DNA of 64,000 nucleotides, from the NCBI RefSeq assembly GCF_963665055.1, contig NZ_OY762015.1:1054001-1118000 (forward strand), given 5' to 3'. This DNA is from an uncultured Methanobacterium sp. GTDB lineage: Archaea > Methanobacteriota > Methanobacteria > Methanobacteriales > Methanobacteriaceae. The notes beneath the pieces were generated by a model. It ran no database searches and was not told the DNA's origin. It was given only the letters and a program-made list of their open reading frames with translations. This document shows positions 19,560 through 29,346 of this stretch, piece by piece (the stretch's first letter is position 1; every line of letters starts with the position of its first letter). Both the position numbers and the translations under genes were made by a program.

Positions 19560-19657
19560 ATCATCCCCCGTTAGTTGAAATTATACCCCTTCATGCAGTT
19601 TTATATCCTAGATAACAGTTATTTATCTCCCTAATGGTTTACAACACTATATTTTTT

Positions 19658-19737
19658 TATAACCCCAGTTCACTGTAGATTTTATTACACCCGTTCTCTA
19701 TAGATTTCTATAACCCCAGTTCACTATAGATTCTATA
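19658..19737. repeat. Degenerate ~26-bp tandem repeat, three copies
   Basis: TATAACCCCAGTTCACTATAG recurs with changes at about 19658, 19684 and 19710, upstream of the sulfite-oxidase-like gene and downstream of the 19838-20413 gene. No function is apparent. Confidence 0.5.
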
Positions 19738-19837
19738 ACATCCATCGTTTTGGTTCACTAATGATTTCCATATTTACTATACATTCTCAGCTATTAAAAA
19801 AGATTAAATCGTGAAATTTTTAGACATAATGGGTTTA

Positions 19838-20413
19838 TTAATAAGTCCAAACAGGTATTTCTTTCCATTGGGCTTTAAATGTGTTTAAAATTTGAATTAT
19901 GAGAGATGCATTGAAACGATCCACCATTAAAACTCCTTTACCCAATTTCTGAGCATTGATCTTGCTGATTATACCCGGGTACTCCTTGACAATTCTCTCA
20001 CCTTTCTTACGGTAAGTGGATATACCCCCATAAAGAGCCCGGTTAAGTTTATTCCTATCATTTTGATTCATTTTGGTGGTATCATAGGTTAAAATAACGC
20101 GTGATTTTAACTGCATCTCTTCTGCAGTTATATTCACGGCCTTACCATGAAGGAGAACTCCTTCCCCACTTAAGGCTGCATTAAACTCAGGATTATTACC
20201 CAACTCATCTAGAGTTATATGTTTTACCTGGATTTTTCCGGCCACAATGTCATTAACCCTCTGGAATGAATGTTCTGATTTAACTGAATAAATCACCAGT
20301 AGATCGGTACCAGTTAATGTTTTAGATGCTGCAGCACCAGGATACATTACAGAAATAACTCCTTTTACCTTTTTTATTTCCCTGGTAAGTTCTGCAGCTA
20401 ATTTAAAGTCCAC
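19838..20413 (-). CDS. Nucleotidyltransferase-like hypothetical protein
   Basis: A 191-residue protein. Residues ~1-100 resemble a small nucleotidyltransferase fold: helix, GVISVMYPGAAASKTLTGTDLLVIYSV, then a helix and strands, ending in GEGVLLHGK. The catalytic GS…DxD pattern is not clearly kept, so it may be degenerate. The C-terminal part (~115-191) is basic and includes RALYGGISTYRKKGERIVK, as in proteins that pair such a domain with a nucleic-acid contact region. The start is GTG with a very strong GAGGAGAGGGG upstream. Transcribed alone. Confidence 0.6.
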   Translation of the reverse strand: MDFKLAAELTREIKKVKGVISVMYPGAAASKTLTGTDLLVIYSVKSEHSFQRVNDIVAGKIQVKHITLDELGNNPEFNAALSGEGVLLHGKAVNITAEEMQLKSRVILTYDTTKMNQNDRNKLNRALYGGISTYRKKGERIVKEYPGIISKINAQKLGKGVLMVDRFNASLIIQILNTFKAQWKEIPVWTY

Positions 20414-20922
20414 AATCCCCTCTCCTCACAAATTACATTTACACCATCATGTAAATGAAGAACTATCCATCATAATTATTTAAAGTAAATCGGGAAAAAC
20501 CAATAAAATTCCCTTTTTATATCCTTCTGTTATATTGATATACCAAATATAAGTAAGTTTCTTTATAACCACTAACTATAAAAAATGTTTTTTTTAAAAT
20601 GTTCCCAAAAATTTTAATTCCCCTAAATAATTGATTAATAAGCTAAAAATAGATTAGTAAAGCAGGATTAAATGATTATGATAATTAATAAAGATTAGGG
20701 TAAAAATAAGGTAATTAATTGAATTAAATTTATAAAAAAGGGATTTAACTCAGGAAAATAATAGAGTAAATTTAGGGAAAGAATAAATAAATTGCCAGAA
20801 AGATCAGAAAAAATAAGAAAATTAAATCTAATTAAACTGATCAAGGGAAAATTAAGAGTTAACAATGAAAATAAGTGTTAAAAATCAAAATAAAAAGTTA
20901 AGAATAATAAGTTAATCTGGGA
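20414..20922. other. 509-bp spacer, no gene seen
   Basis: Extremely AT-rich, with a purine-rich plus strand between about 20690 and 20910. No protein-like frame and no strong hairpin. Confidence 0.4.
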
Positions 20923-21318
20923 TCATGGACAATCAATTTCAGGTACGAATGGTTTAATATCCAGTACCGGGGACTCGTTAAGGGCATCAAGCCATCTTAC
21001 AGTTAGAACATTTCCTTCCTTTTTCACCAGTTCCACCAGACACAACCCCAAATGATTTGGCCGCACAGGTGCCCGGGTGGAAAAAACCCCTCTTTTCTCT
21101 GTTTTACCATGAGGTACCACCTTCAAAGAAACAGAATCTGCACGATCCATCCAGTAAATCACCATGAAATTCTTAAAATTCTCAATTCCTTCCAGTGCAT
21201 CTTCATACTCTTTGAAAATAGTTATAGTGCTCAATTCATCCGAAAAGCGACCCTGATGAGGAGATCCCATCTTAACCTTAAACGGTGAATTAACCAAACC
21301 TATTGCTTTAACATTCAT
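20923..21318 (-). CDS. TrmO/TsaA-like tRNA methyltransferase family protein
   Basis: A 131-residue beta-barrel protein of the UPF0066 (TsaA/TrmO) family. Recognisable blocks are IGLVNSPFK at the N-terminus, FKEYEDALEGIENFKNFMVIYW, FSTRAPVRPNHLGLCLVEL (the family's RPN motif) and LDALNESPVLDIKPFVPEID at the end. In bacteria TrmO uses SAM to N6-methylate the t6A37 of tRNA-Thr. In archaea the substrate is less certain. The length is normal for the short archaeal form, which lacks the bacterial C-terminal extension. GGGGGTTTAAA precedes the ATG. Monocistronic. Confidence 0.85.
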   Translation of the reverse strand: MNVKAIGLVNSPFKVKMGSPHQGRFSDELSTITIFKEYEDALEGIENFKNFMVIYWMDRADSVSLKVVPHGKTEKRGVFSTRAPVRPNHLGLCLVELVKKEGNVLTVRWLDALNESPVLDIKPFVPEIDCP

Positions 21319-21564
21319 TTTAAACCCCCAAACATCATTAATCTGCCTAAGTTATCAATTTAGTCCATCAAAGTTTAACAAGATGTGTTAAATCTCTTTA
21401 TATACTGTTTATATTAGGTAAATAAATTAATAAATAGATTGTCTTTTTAATAATTTGAAACTGATAAGGAGTCAGAATAAAGGGAATTCAGTTGAAAAAA
21501 ATGAGTTCATTATTAATATTTCAATGGAGAATAGTATTCTAATGGAGAATCTTAAAAGCCTAAT

Positions 21565-21674
21565 ATCAATGGAGAATCCCGCAGGGTTTTTTTTAGAATG
21601 GGGAGTCTGATGGGCCCTGCGGGCATAATTTTAGGGAGGCAAATAGTAACTATAGCTATTGCGTCTCCATTGAT
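21565..21674 (+). ncRNA. Candidate structured RNA: three-way junction
   Basis: The outer stem pairs ATCAATGGAGA (21565-21575) with TCTCCATTGAT (21664-21674), 11 of 11 bases. Inside it, CCCGCAGGG (21578-21586) pairs with CCCTGCGGG (21615-21623), 9 of 9, and AATAG (21642-21646) pairs with CTATT (21656-21660). This gives a closed three-way junction of 110 nt in a stretch without genes. GGGAGG at 21634-21639 could instead pair with the CTCC of the outer stem, so an alternative fold exists. AATGGAGAAT also occurs twice upstream (21522 and 21541). The strand is not proven, because inverted repeats read both ways. Confidence 0.5.
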
Positions 21675-22430
21675 CGTGGCTTAATAAAGTATTTGCAAAT
21701 TAAACTTGTATACCATCCCTTATATAAGTTACGGAGGCCTGACAAATTTTATATTAGAATATTAAGGAATAATAGCAATAAAATCATTTCTTAATAATCT
21801 TTGGATCAATGAATATTTTTGATGAGTAACACCTACCTTGATAAAAATACCAAAACTGCGCGTATTGATTAATAAAGTTCAGGCAACTGAGGAATACTTG
21901 CTACTTATGAATAATTACAACTGAGGAATACTTAACAATGGATAAAAAATAGTTTTGAAAATATAATCAATTTCTTTGATAGTTTTTATGATAATATCAA
22001 GTTCATACAACACCAAATATTGTAATTAAATTAATTGGAGATTATTTACTGGTTTCACTTTTAGATGGGCCCTCATTCAGAATTTTTTTAATATTAAGAA
22101 GTCTTTCACCATTTAAAGTTTTTATATGAGATTTTTCAGAATTTTCATCCCTTAATTTCCCTAATATTCCCTCACCCCCTTTTTAAATAATTTTCATTTC
22201 ACTTACGCTTAAACCTTAATGTGACCATTTTCACAAAAAATTAATTGGAATTACAACGATTATCAACCTGTAATTTTCAGTAATGAGTGAAGTAAGTATT
22301 AACTTATCCAAATTAGAAAGTTTTAAATCAAATCAAGATTTATTTGGAGAATTGAAGAGATTTCAGGAATATGTTGATGATTTTTTAGTATTTTAACTCT
22401 ATCCTAAAACATTCTACCAACCCAATACAA
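21675..22430. other. Gene-poor spacer between two structured islands
   Basis: About 750 bp of mostly AT-rich DNA. It holds a T-rich, C-containing tract at 22150-22205 and one short frame listed separately. No other feature is supported. Confidence 0.35.
22283..22396 (+). CDS. Possible 37-codon peptide, doubtful
   Basis: Open frame beginning MSEVSINLSK and ending in an amphipathic helix (GELKRFQEYVDDFLVF). It has a protein-like composition for its surroundings, but no clear ribosome-binding site. It might be the N-terminal fragment of a lost gene or an antitoxin-like peptide. Low confidence. Confidence 0.2.
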   Translation: MSEVSINLSKLESFKSNQDLFGELKRFQEYVDDFLVF

Positions 22431-22441
22431 ATATTTAAATA
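22431..22441 (+). promoter_or_regulatory. TATA box upstream of the 22545-22604 island
   Basis: ATATTTAAATA, almost the same sequence as the TATA box at 8645. Expected transcription start is near 22460. It would make an RNA of at least 145 nt reaching the GC-rich hairpins. Confidence 0.35.
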
Positions 22442-22544
22442 TCATGTTGTAGTAAGATGTAATTAGGTGAATTAAACGACCCTAAGAATCATGTTATAGT
22501 CCTTCTGGATCATAATATGAATTTAAAATTCATGCCTTTACACC

Positions 22545-22604
22545 GCCTCCGTAAGGACATGACATGGCATCGTCCCGGAGGCCCTAAGGCCTCAGGGACC
22601 TTAC
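22545..22604 (+). ncRNA. Candidate structured RNA with two exclusive folds
   Basis: A GC-rich island in AT-rich DNA. Fold A pairs GCCTCCG (22545-22551) with CGGAGGC (22576-22582) and, stacked inside, GGAC (22555-22558) with GTCC (22572-22575). Fold B pairs GTAAGG (22551-22556) with CCTTAC (22599-22604) and GTCCC (22572-22576) with GGGAC (22595-22599). The folds share bases and cannot coexist, as in a switch. A TATA box lies ~110 bases upstream. The next gene starts 350 bases downstream, so a cis-switch is not obvious. An overlapping 64-codon frame looks like chance. Confidence 0.45.
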
Positions 22605-22951
22605 TTCTCCTATATTGCCATAAAAACTTCTTTTCCATTCTCGTTTTAGGAATAAATGAATTTTATCTACATATTTCAATACTCAATTTTCATCTTTGGA
22701 GAATAATTTAGCTGTTCATGTGATTTTATTCTTTAAAGATAGTTAATGACAGGATATGAATTCAAATAACAGTTATAAATCCTGTTTAATGGTTTAACAT
22801 ATTATTATTCTAAAAATAGATGCAAACAGAACAATTTATACTCTAAAAAAATACACCCATAAATATTAATAATATTAGTATTATTATTATAAAATAAATA
22901 TCCAAAGATTTAATTATCATGCTGATTTAAGTTGGATTAAGGTGATTGAAA

Positions 22952-23263
22952 ATGACTGAACACAATAAACAGAAATACTCCAGTTCAATGGATGTGATGG
23001 ATAAAAATGGTAACCTCCTTGGAGCTGTGTGTGTTACACCATCAAAGGAAATAGGTAAAAGAGATATCCTGTTAATGGATGAAAAAGCAGGTACACAATC
23101 AGTCAGAAGTACTACTGAATTAATTAACATGCTATCCAAAAAAAATGTTCCCTTTGATGAAAGGAAATTAGTATTGGATTTTTTAGCGGAAAGACTGAGA
23201 TTTTTAGAACAGGAATTAGCAATTAATACTATAAAATCATTGAATAAAAAAAATAATAAATAA
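22952..23263 (+). CDS. Hypothetical protein, 103 aa
   Basis: Starts at an ATG with AAGGTGATT just upstream; a TTG six bases earlier is less likely. The first ~60 residues look like a small beta domain (MDVMDKNGNLLGAVCVTPSKEIG). The rest is helical (FDERKLVLDFLAERLRFLEQELAINTI). No cysteine pairs or membrane segments. I do not recognise the family. It precedes a large PAS histidine kinase on the same strand by about 115 bases, but a separate promoter seems to lie between them. Confidence 0.65.
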   Translation: MTEHNKQKYSSSMDVMDKNGNLLGAVCVTPSKEIGKRDILLMDEKAGTQSVRSTTELINMLSKKNVPFDERKLVLDFLAERLRFLEQELAINTIKSLNKKNNK

Positions 23264-23377
23264 ATTATTGGTTTTAGGTAATTTGAATCCTCCCATAATC
23301 TACCCAAAAACTAAACCCATCAAAAAGAATCATTAAAAAAGTATTATATCCCTTTAAAATAGAGTAAATAGTTAAAT

Positions 23378-26095
23378 ATGTGTGGAGGAGGGGTCTGCAT
23401 TACAGGGGACAATAATCAAGATAAAAAACTAATTACAGGAATAATAGGTGTGGACACCTTAATCAATAGCTCACCAGTACCTCAATTTGGGATTGACTGT
23501 GAACATAAAGTCATCTACTGGAATAAAGCACTGGAAGAATTCAGTAAAATCAAATCCAGGGATGTAATAGGAACAGATAAGCACTGGCAAGCATTTTACA
23601 ATTCAAAAAGACCATGCCTGATTGATTTACTGGTAGATGGGGATATAGAAAAATTTTCATACTGGTTTCCAAACTACCAAAAATCAGAACTGGTAGAAGG
23701 GGCCTACGAAGCTGAAAATTTCTATCCACACATGGGCAAAAATGGGAAATTTTTACACTTCACTACCTCCGCAATCAAAGATCAGGAAGGTAATGTTTTA
23801 GGAGCTATGCAATCTTTTAAAGACATAACTCCCCGTATTCTGGCTGAAAAGGAACTCCTGGAAAGTGAACAGAAATTCAGGAGCCTGGTGGAAAATCTCA
23901 ATGTAGGGGTTTACCGCAACACCAGTGATCTAGGTGGTTATTTTGTCCAGGTGAACCCTGCATTTACCAGAATGTTTGGATATGATTCTGCCCAGGAAAT
24001 CATGAAAGTGAAGGTTATAGATTTTTACATGGACCCGAAGCAGAGAGAACTATTTTTAGAAGAGTTAAAGCAGAAAGGATCTGTAATCAGTCGGGAACTT
24101 CATCTTAAGAAAAAAAATAACCAACCATTATGGGTTTCAATATCAGCAAAAGCACATTTCAATGAAAATAGTTCCATTGAGTGGATTGATGGAATGATTG
24201 AAGATATTAGCCATCGGAAAACTGCTGAAGAAAAACTTTCAAAGAGTGAAAAACGTTACCGTTCCATTGTGGAAAACATGGATGATGGTTTTTGTATTCA
24301 TGATTTTGAGGGAAACATATTTGACTGTAATGAAAATTTCGCCATGATGATGGGATTTAGCATTGAAGAAATGATTGGAACTAATCTTGATGAATTCAGC
24401 AGCATTGAAATGATGTTTGAAAAAAATAATCGAGTAGAAGAACTAAAAAACACTGGAATTATTGAATTTGATGCAGATTTCAAACAGAAAGATGGGAAAA
24501 TATGTTATTACAACATCAAATCGAGCATTGTTTCAGATGAAGGTGATGGTCGCGTGCACAGTTTCCTCAGGGACGTGACCAAACGTAGGGAAATGGAAGA
24601 AATACTTCATCAAAGTGAAAACACCGCCCAAAAACGTCTCAAAGAGATAGAAGCCATTTACAACTCAGCACCCATTGGTTTATGCGTCCTAGATCGTAAC
24701 CTGCGCTTCGTGCGTATCAATGATCGTATGGCAGAAATAAATGGTTTTCCTTCAGAAGAACATATCGGAAAAACAGTTCACGAAATAATACCAGATTTAG
24801 CTGAACAGGCTGAATCTGCAGCTAAAGAAATATTTGAAACAAAAAATAACGTTGTTGGGATGGAATTTACAGGCATGACCCCTGCCCAGCCCGGTGTTTC
24901 CCGCACATGGATGGAAGAATGGTATCCACTTAAAGATTCTTCCCATCATATAATAGGCATTAACGTAGCTGCCCTGGAAATAACTGAAATTAAAAAGGCT
25001 GAAAATGCCCTTAAAAAATCTGAAGAAAAATTGCGTCTGGCTATTGAAGGGGCCGGTGCAGGGATGTGGTTCTGGGATCTTGAAAATGATTTGATTGAAT
25101 GGACCAACGAATACAAACATATTTTCGGAGTTGAACCTGACCCTGACACATCCTTCAGTAATATTTTAAAGGTTGTACACCCTGATGACCAGGAAAAAGT
25201 GAAAGATGCCATCCAAAGAACACTCCAGTTCGGTGAAGATTTCAAGATAGAAATGAGGACAGTCTGGCAGGATGGGACGGTACACTGGGCTTATTCCCTG
25301 GGAAAATTATCATATGATTCTCAAGGTAAACCCAAGGAGATAATAGGCATTGCCATTAACACCACTCCCAGTAAAATCGCAGAACAGGAACTGCAGGAAA
25401 CATTAAAACAGTTAAAAAGATCCAATGCAGAACTGGAACAATTTGCCTATGTGGCAAGCCACGACCTTCAAGAACCATTAAGGATGATAACTAGCTTTCT
25501 CCAGCTCCTGCAAAGACGTTATGAACATCAACTGGATACAAATGCAAATGAATTCATCCAGTTTGCAGTTGATGGCGCAGCCAGAATGCAGGAACTGGTA
25601 AACGATCTTCTAGCGTATTCCAGGATTGAACGTAAAACTGGCAAATTTGAAGATGTGGATACAGAAGATATCCTGAAACAGATAACCTTTGAATCGCGAC
25701 TTTTAATTGAAGAAAATAATGCAGATATCAGTTATGATAATCTCCCGGTGGTAAGGGCTGATTATCCTCAGATGGTGCAGGTTTTCCAGAACCTCCTCAG
25801 TAACTCCATTAAATACAATAACCAGGAACGTCCCACAATTCACGTTTCTGCAGAAAAAAGGGATAAAGACTGGCTTTTTAAAGTTGAAGATAATGGCATT
25901 GGGATTGATCCCAAACATGGCGAACGTGTTTTCAAAATATTCCAGCGTCTCCACGCCAGGGACGAATATGAAGGAACCGGTATTGGTTTAGCCATTGTTA
26001 AAAGGATTGTAGAAAGACATGGAGGTATGATCTGGTATGAGTCACAACCAGGCCAAGGATCAACTTTTTATTTCAATATCCCCCGGGAGATGTGA
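23378..26095 (+). CDS. Multi-PAS histidine kinase (HisKA/HATPase)
   Basis: A 905-residue soluble sensor kinase. Five PAS domains lie at about 25-155, 160-280, 285-405, 415-545 and 550-670, several closed by a PAC-type DIT/DIS motif. The transmitter follows: an H-box VASHDLQEPLRM near residue 695, an N-box QNLLSNSIKYN, a G1 box EDNGIGID and a G2 box GTGIGLAIV, all intact. PAS domains of this kind sense redox state, gas or small ligands. The first ATG (MCGGGVC) has no ribosome-binding site upstream, and a TATA-like ATTATATCC lies ~35 bases before it, so it may be leaderless. The response regulator three bases downstream is the likely partner. Confidence 0.88.
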   Translation: MCGGGVCITGDNNQDKKLITGIIGVDTLINSSPVPQFGIDCEHKVIYWNKALEEFSKIKSRDVIGTDKHWQAFYNSKRPCLIDLLVDGDIEKFSYWFPNYQKSELVEGAYEAENFYPHMGKNGKFLHFTTSAIKDQEGNVLGAMQSFKDITPRILAEKELLESEQKFRSLVENLNVGVYRNTSDLGGYFVQVNPAFTRMFGYDSAQEIMKVKVIDFYMDPKQRELFLEELKQKGSVISRELHLKKKNNQPLWVSISAKAHFNENSSIEWIDGMIEDISHRKTAEEKLSKSEKRYRSIVENMDDGFCIHDFEGNIFDCNENFAMMMGFSIEEMIGTNLDEFSSIEMMFEKNNRVEELKNTGIIEFDADFKQKDGKICYYNIKSSIVSDEGDGRVHSFLRDVTKRREMEEILHQSENTAQKRLKEIEAIYNSAPIGLCVLDRNLRFVRINDRMAEINGFPSEEHIGKTVHEIIPDLAEQAESAAKEIFETKNNVVGMEFTGMTPAQPGVSRTWMEEWYPLKDSSHHIIGINVAALEITEIKKAENALKKSEEKLRLAIEGAGAGMWFWDLENDLIEWTNEYKHIFGVEPDPDTSFSNILKVVHPDDQEKVKDAIQRTLQFGEDFKIEMRTVWQDGTVHWAYSLGKLSYDSQGKPKEIIGIAINTTPSKIAEQELQETLKQLKRSNAELEQFAYVASHDLQEPLRMITSFLQLLQRRYEHQLDTNANEFIQFAVDGAARMQELVNDLLAYSRIERKTGKFEDVDTEDILKQITFESRLLIEENNADISYDNLPVVRADYPQMVQVFQNLLSNSIKYNNQERPTIHVSAEKRDKDWLFKVEDNGIGIDPKHGERVFKIFQRLHARDEYEGTGIGLAIVKRIVERHGGMIWYESQPGQGSTFYFNIPREM

Positions 26096-26098
26096 AAT

Positions 26099-26539
26099 AT
26101 GAGACATGAATTGTATAAATCAGTGGAAGTACTGCTGGTTGAGGATAATCCTGGAGATGTGCGTTTAATCCAGGAAGTATTCAAAGAAGCCAAAATAAAA
26201 AACATACTACATGTGGCACGTGATGGAGAAGAAGCAATGGAAATGCTCCGTCTGGAAGGGGATAATCCTACCAGGCTCCCGGATTTGATATTGCTGGATT
26301 TGAACCTGCCAAAAAAGGATGGTAGGGATGTTTTAAAGGAAATAAAAAAAGACGATAGTTTGAAATGTATTCCAGTGGTGGTTTTAACCAGTTCCATCAG
26401 GGACGAGGATCTGATTGAAACCTATAAGAACAACGCCAACTGTTACATAGCCAAACCAACTGATCTGGACCATCTGATCAAGGTGGTTCAAAATATTGGT
26501 GAATTCTGGCTGGATATTGTAAAGTTACCACCAAGATAA
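26099..26539 (+). CDS. Single-domain response regulator (Rcp1-like)
   Basis: A 146-residue receiver with no output domain. Key residues are present: acidic pocket in LLVEDNPGD, phospho-Asp in ILLDLNLPKKDG, Thr/Ser switch in VVVLTSS, and Lys in YIAKPTD. The length and the NPGD motif match the Rcp1-type receivers that pair with phytochrome-like multi-PAS kinases. The ATG follows the kinase stop by three bases, so translation is probably coupled and the pair forms a two-component phosphorelay. The output must be protein-protein contact. Confidence 0.92.
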   Translation: MRHELYKSVEVLLVEDNPGDVRLIQEVFKEAKIKNILHVARDGEEAMEMLRLEGDNPTRLPDLILLDLNLPKKDGRDVLKEIKKDDSLKCIPVVVLTSSIRDEDLIETYKNNANCYIAKPTDLDHLIKVVQNIGEFWLDIVKLPPR

Positions 26540-26540
26540 C

Positions 26541-26680
26541 CCGGTTATAAATAAGATAAAGAAGCTATGTGTAAAATAAACAGCTATAAGTAATATAAAG
26601 AAGCCATATGTGAAATAAACCAGTTATAAATAATATAAACAAGTTGTGTGTAAAATAAACCGGTTATAAATAATTGTAAA
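26541..26680. repeat. 40-bp tandem repeat, 3.5 copies
   Basis: Units at 26541-26580, 26581-26619 and 26620-26659, with a partial fourth to 26680, each running CCGGTTATAAATAAtATAAA then a segment ending TAAAATAAA. It begins two bases after the response-regulator stop codon. Copies are roughly 80-90 percent alike. Confidence 0.8.
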
Positions 26681-26834
26681 CGGAATTATAATAAACCAGA
26701 GTAATACAATAATGATAAAAGAAAATCATTAATGATTAAATAGGGTGAGGTAAAAATACAATCAGTTATAAATGATTATAACTCTTGACTTAAAAAGAGT
26801 ATAAACTAGATTAAAATGATGATCAGGCGATATT

Positions 26835-27767
<933 letters not shown>

Positions 27768-27770
27768 TAA

Positions 27771-27839
27771 GATAAATTCCCAGAAAAGGATAAATTCCCA
27801 GAAAGGATAAATTCCCAGAAAGGATAAATTCTCAAAATG
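27771..27839. repeat. 17-bp tandem repeat, four copies
   Basis: GATAAATTCCCAGAAAG at 27789-27805 and 27806-27822 is exact. Flanking copies at 27771-27788 and 27823-27839 are imperfect, and weaker copies continue to about 27920. The array starts three bases after the stop codon of the PAS response regulator. Confidence 0.85.
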
Positions 27840-28192
27840 AATTACCCCAGAATAAATGAAGTCCAAGAAAAGTATAAATTCCCACATGAATTATCCCGGA
27901 ATAAATGAATTCCCCAAAAATGGGTAAAATTTCACATGAAATAAAATATAATCAACATGAAATGGGATAAATTCACATTAATTACTGAAAATTACATAAA
28001 AATGTTAAAATAGGCTCGTTTCTAATTTAGAATTGTTATAATCTTTTATATTTTATAAACTTGATTTTAAAAATGTGAATTAATTTTAAACCGTTTCATA
28101 TTAATTAAAAGTAAATATAAATGATTATAATTAAATATTTTTTAATAGAAAAATTACTGTTGACATGAAATTGAGTACTTCCTAATAGGTAA

Positions 28193-28201
28193 AGTATATA
28201 T
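28193..28201 (+). promoter_or_regulatory. TATA box of tRNA-Gln
   Basis: AGTATATAT, about 26 bases before the first base of the tRNA, the expected archaeal distance. Confidence 0.7.
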
Positions 28202-28226
28202 CTGTAAACCCGCATACCGTTGTAAT

Positions 28227-28300
<74 letters not shown>

Positions 28301-28420
28301 TTTTTTATCATATTTTGCGATTTTTGTATGCTCATAAAATTAATGATCATAAATGAATACCCATAAATTGTATGCCCCTATAAAATTTTTATGTTATTCC
28401 TTTGTAATTTCTAAAAACAG

Positions 28421-28506
28421 GTAAAATAGTTTCATCTATACTGTATGAAAGTAAAATAGTTTCATTTATGCATGAAAATAAAATAGTTTACATCTATGTA
28501 TGAAAA
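28421..28506. repeat. ~28-bp imperfect tandem repeat, three copies
   Basis: Three copies of GTAAAATAGTTTCATCTAT…TATGAAA lie at 28421-28450, 28451-28477 and 28478-28506, in the 360-base spacer between the tRNA and the ArsR-type gene. Nothing else was seen in that spacer. Confidence 0.7.
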
Positions 28507-28658
28507 ATACAATAAGTTCCTTAAATCCTTTATTTACACCATCACCATCCTTACTATTTATACAAACATATAAAGGAATAATTAAACAATTAAAAATATA
28601 TAAATAATAAATCAACGTATTCAAATCATTAATTTAATATAAAAGAGTAGAGGGTTCC

Positions 28659-29009
28659 ATGAAAGGTGAAGATGTTTGTGATGTTCAGTGCATCAACGAA
28701 GATTCAGTTAGAGAAGTTAAATCACAAATGTTAGATGATGAAACCTTTCAATTGATTTCCGATAACTTTAAAGTACTCGGTGATCCTACCCGACTGAAAA
28801 TACTTTACGCTCTCATACTGAAAGAAGTTTGTGTATGTGACCTGGCTGCTGTCCTGGAAATGACCGACTCTGCAATATCACATCAACTCAGACTATTAAG
28901 ACATAGAAACCTGGTTAAATTCCGTAAAAAAGGAAAAATGGCTTATTATTCCATTGCAGATCCCCGGGTTATAGACATGATCAAAATGGAAGCAGAACTT
29001 GCTCCATAA
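28659..29009 (+). CDS. ArsR/SmtB-family metal-type transcriptional repressor
   Basis: A 116-residue winged-helix protein. The core is DNFKVLGDPTRLKILYAL, then the metal-site helix EVCVCDLAAVLEMTDSAISHQLRLLRH. The CVCD motif is the ArsR/CadC metal-binding signature, and extra N-terminal cysteines (DVCDVQC) resemble CadC, which senses Cd/Pb/Zn. Metal binding would release DNA. No metal ATPase or transporter lies next to it, so its target is elsewhere, or it controls itself or the following exported protein gene. The ATG lies ~7 bases after GAGGG. Confidence 0.9.
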   Translation: MKGEDVCDVQCINEDSVREVKSQMLDDETFQLISDNFKVLGDPTRLKILYALILKEVCVCDLAAVLEMTDSAISHQLRLLRHRNLVKFRKKGKMAYYSIADPRVIDMIKMEAELAP

Positions 29010-29346
29010 AATAAATAAATCAAACTTATCCATTAATAAAAAAAATCATTGAAGATTAGAATTAATTTATGATAAAAATTATTTAACAATTTTTAGATGA
29101 AAACTAAATTTTTAAATGAATTATGGGTGTTATTGACAAAAAAATAGAGAAAATGATAAACAATAGGGTATATAAACTAAAAACACCACATAATAGGGAT
29201 AAAGATGTATGTTTTAAAAAGAATAGCGGGGATATTGGGGGATAAATGGATATTTTAAAATTAATAGATATTTTAAAATTAATGAATATTAGATGGAATT
29301 AAAAGAACATATTTGATGATAATTTCCAGTTTAAAGAGGTAATTTA
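29010..29346. other. 337-bp spacer, nothing recognised
   Basis: AT-rich, with a direct repeat of ATATTTTAAAATTAAT near 29250-29285. No gene. Confidence 0.35.

Noticed and set aside
22517..22711. 64-codon plus-strand frame read as a gene
   Set aside because: It runs through the GC-rich hairpins, has no ribosome-binding site and a mixed, unlikely composition. Better explained as chance over an RNA island.
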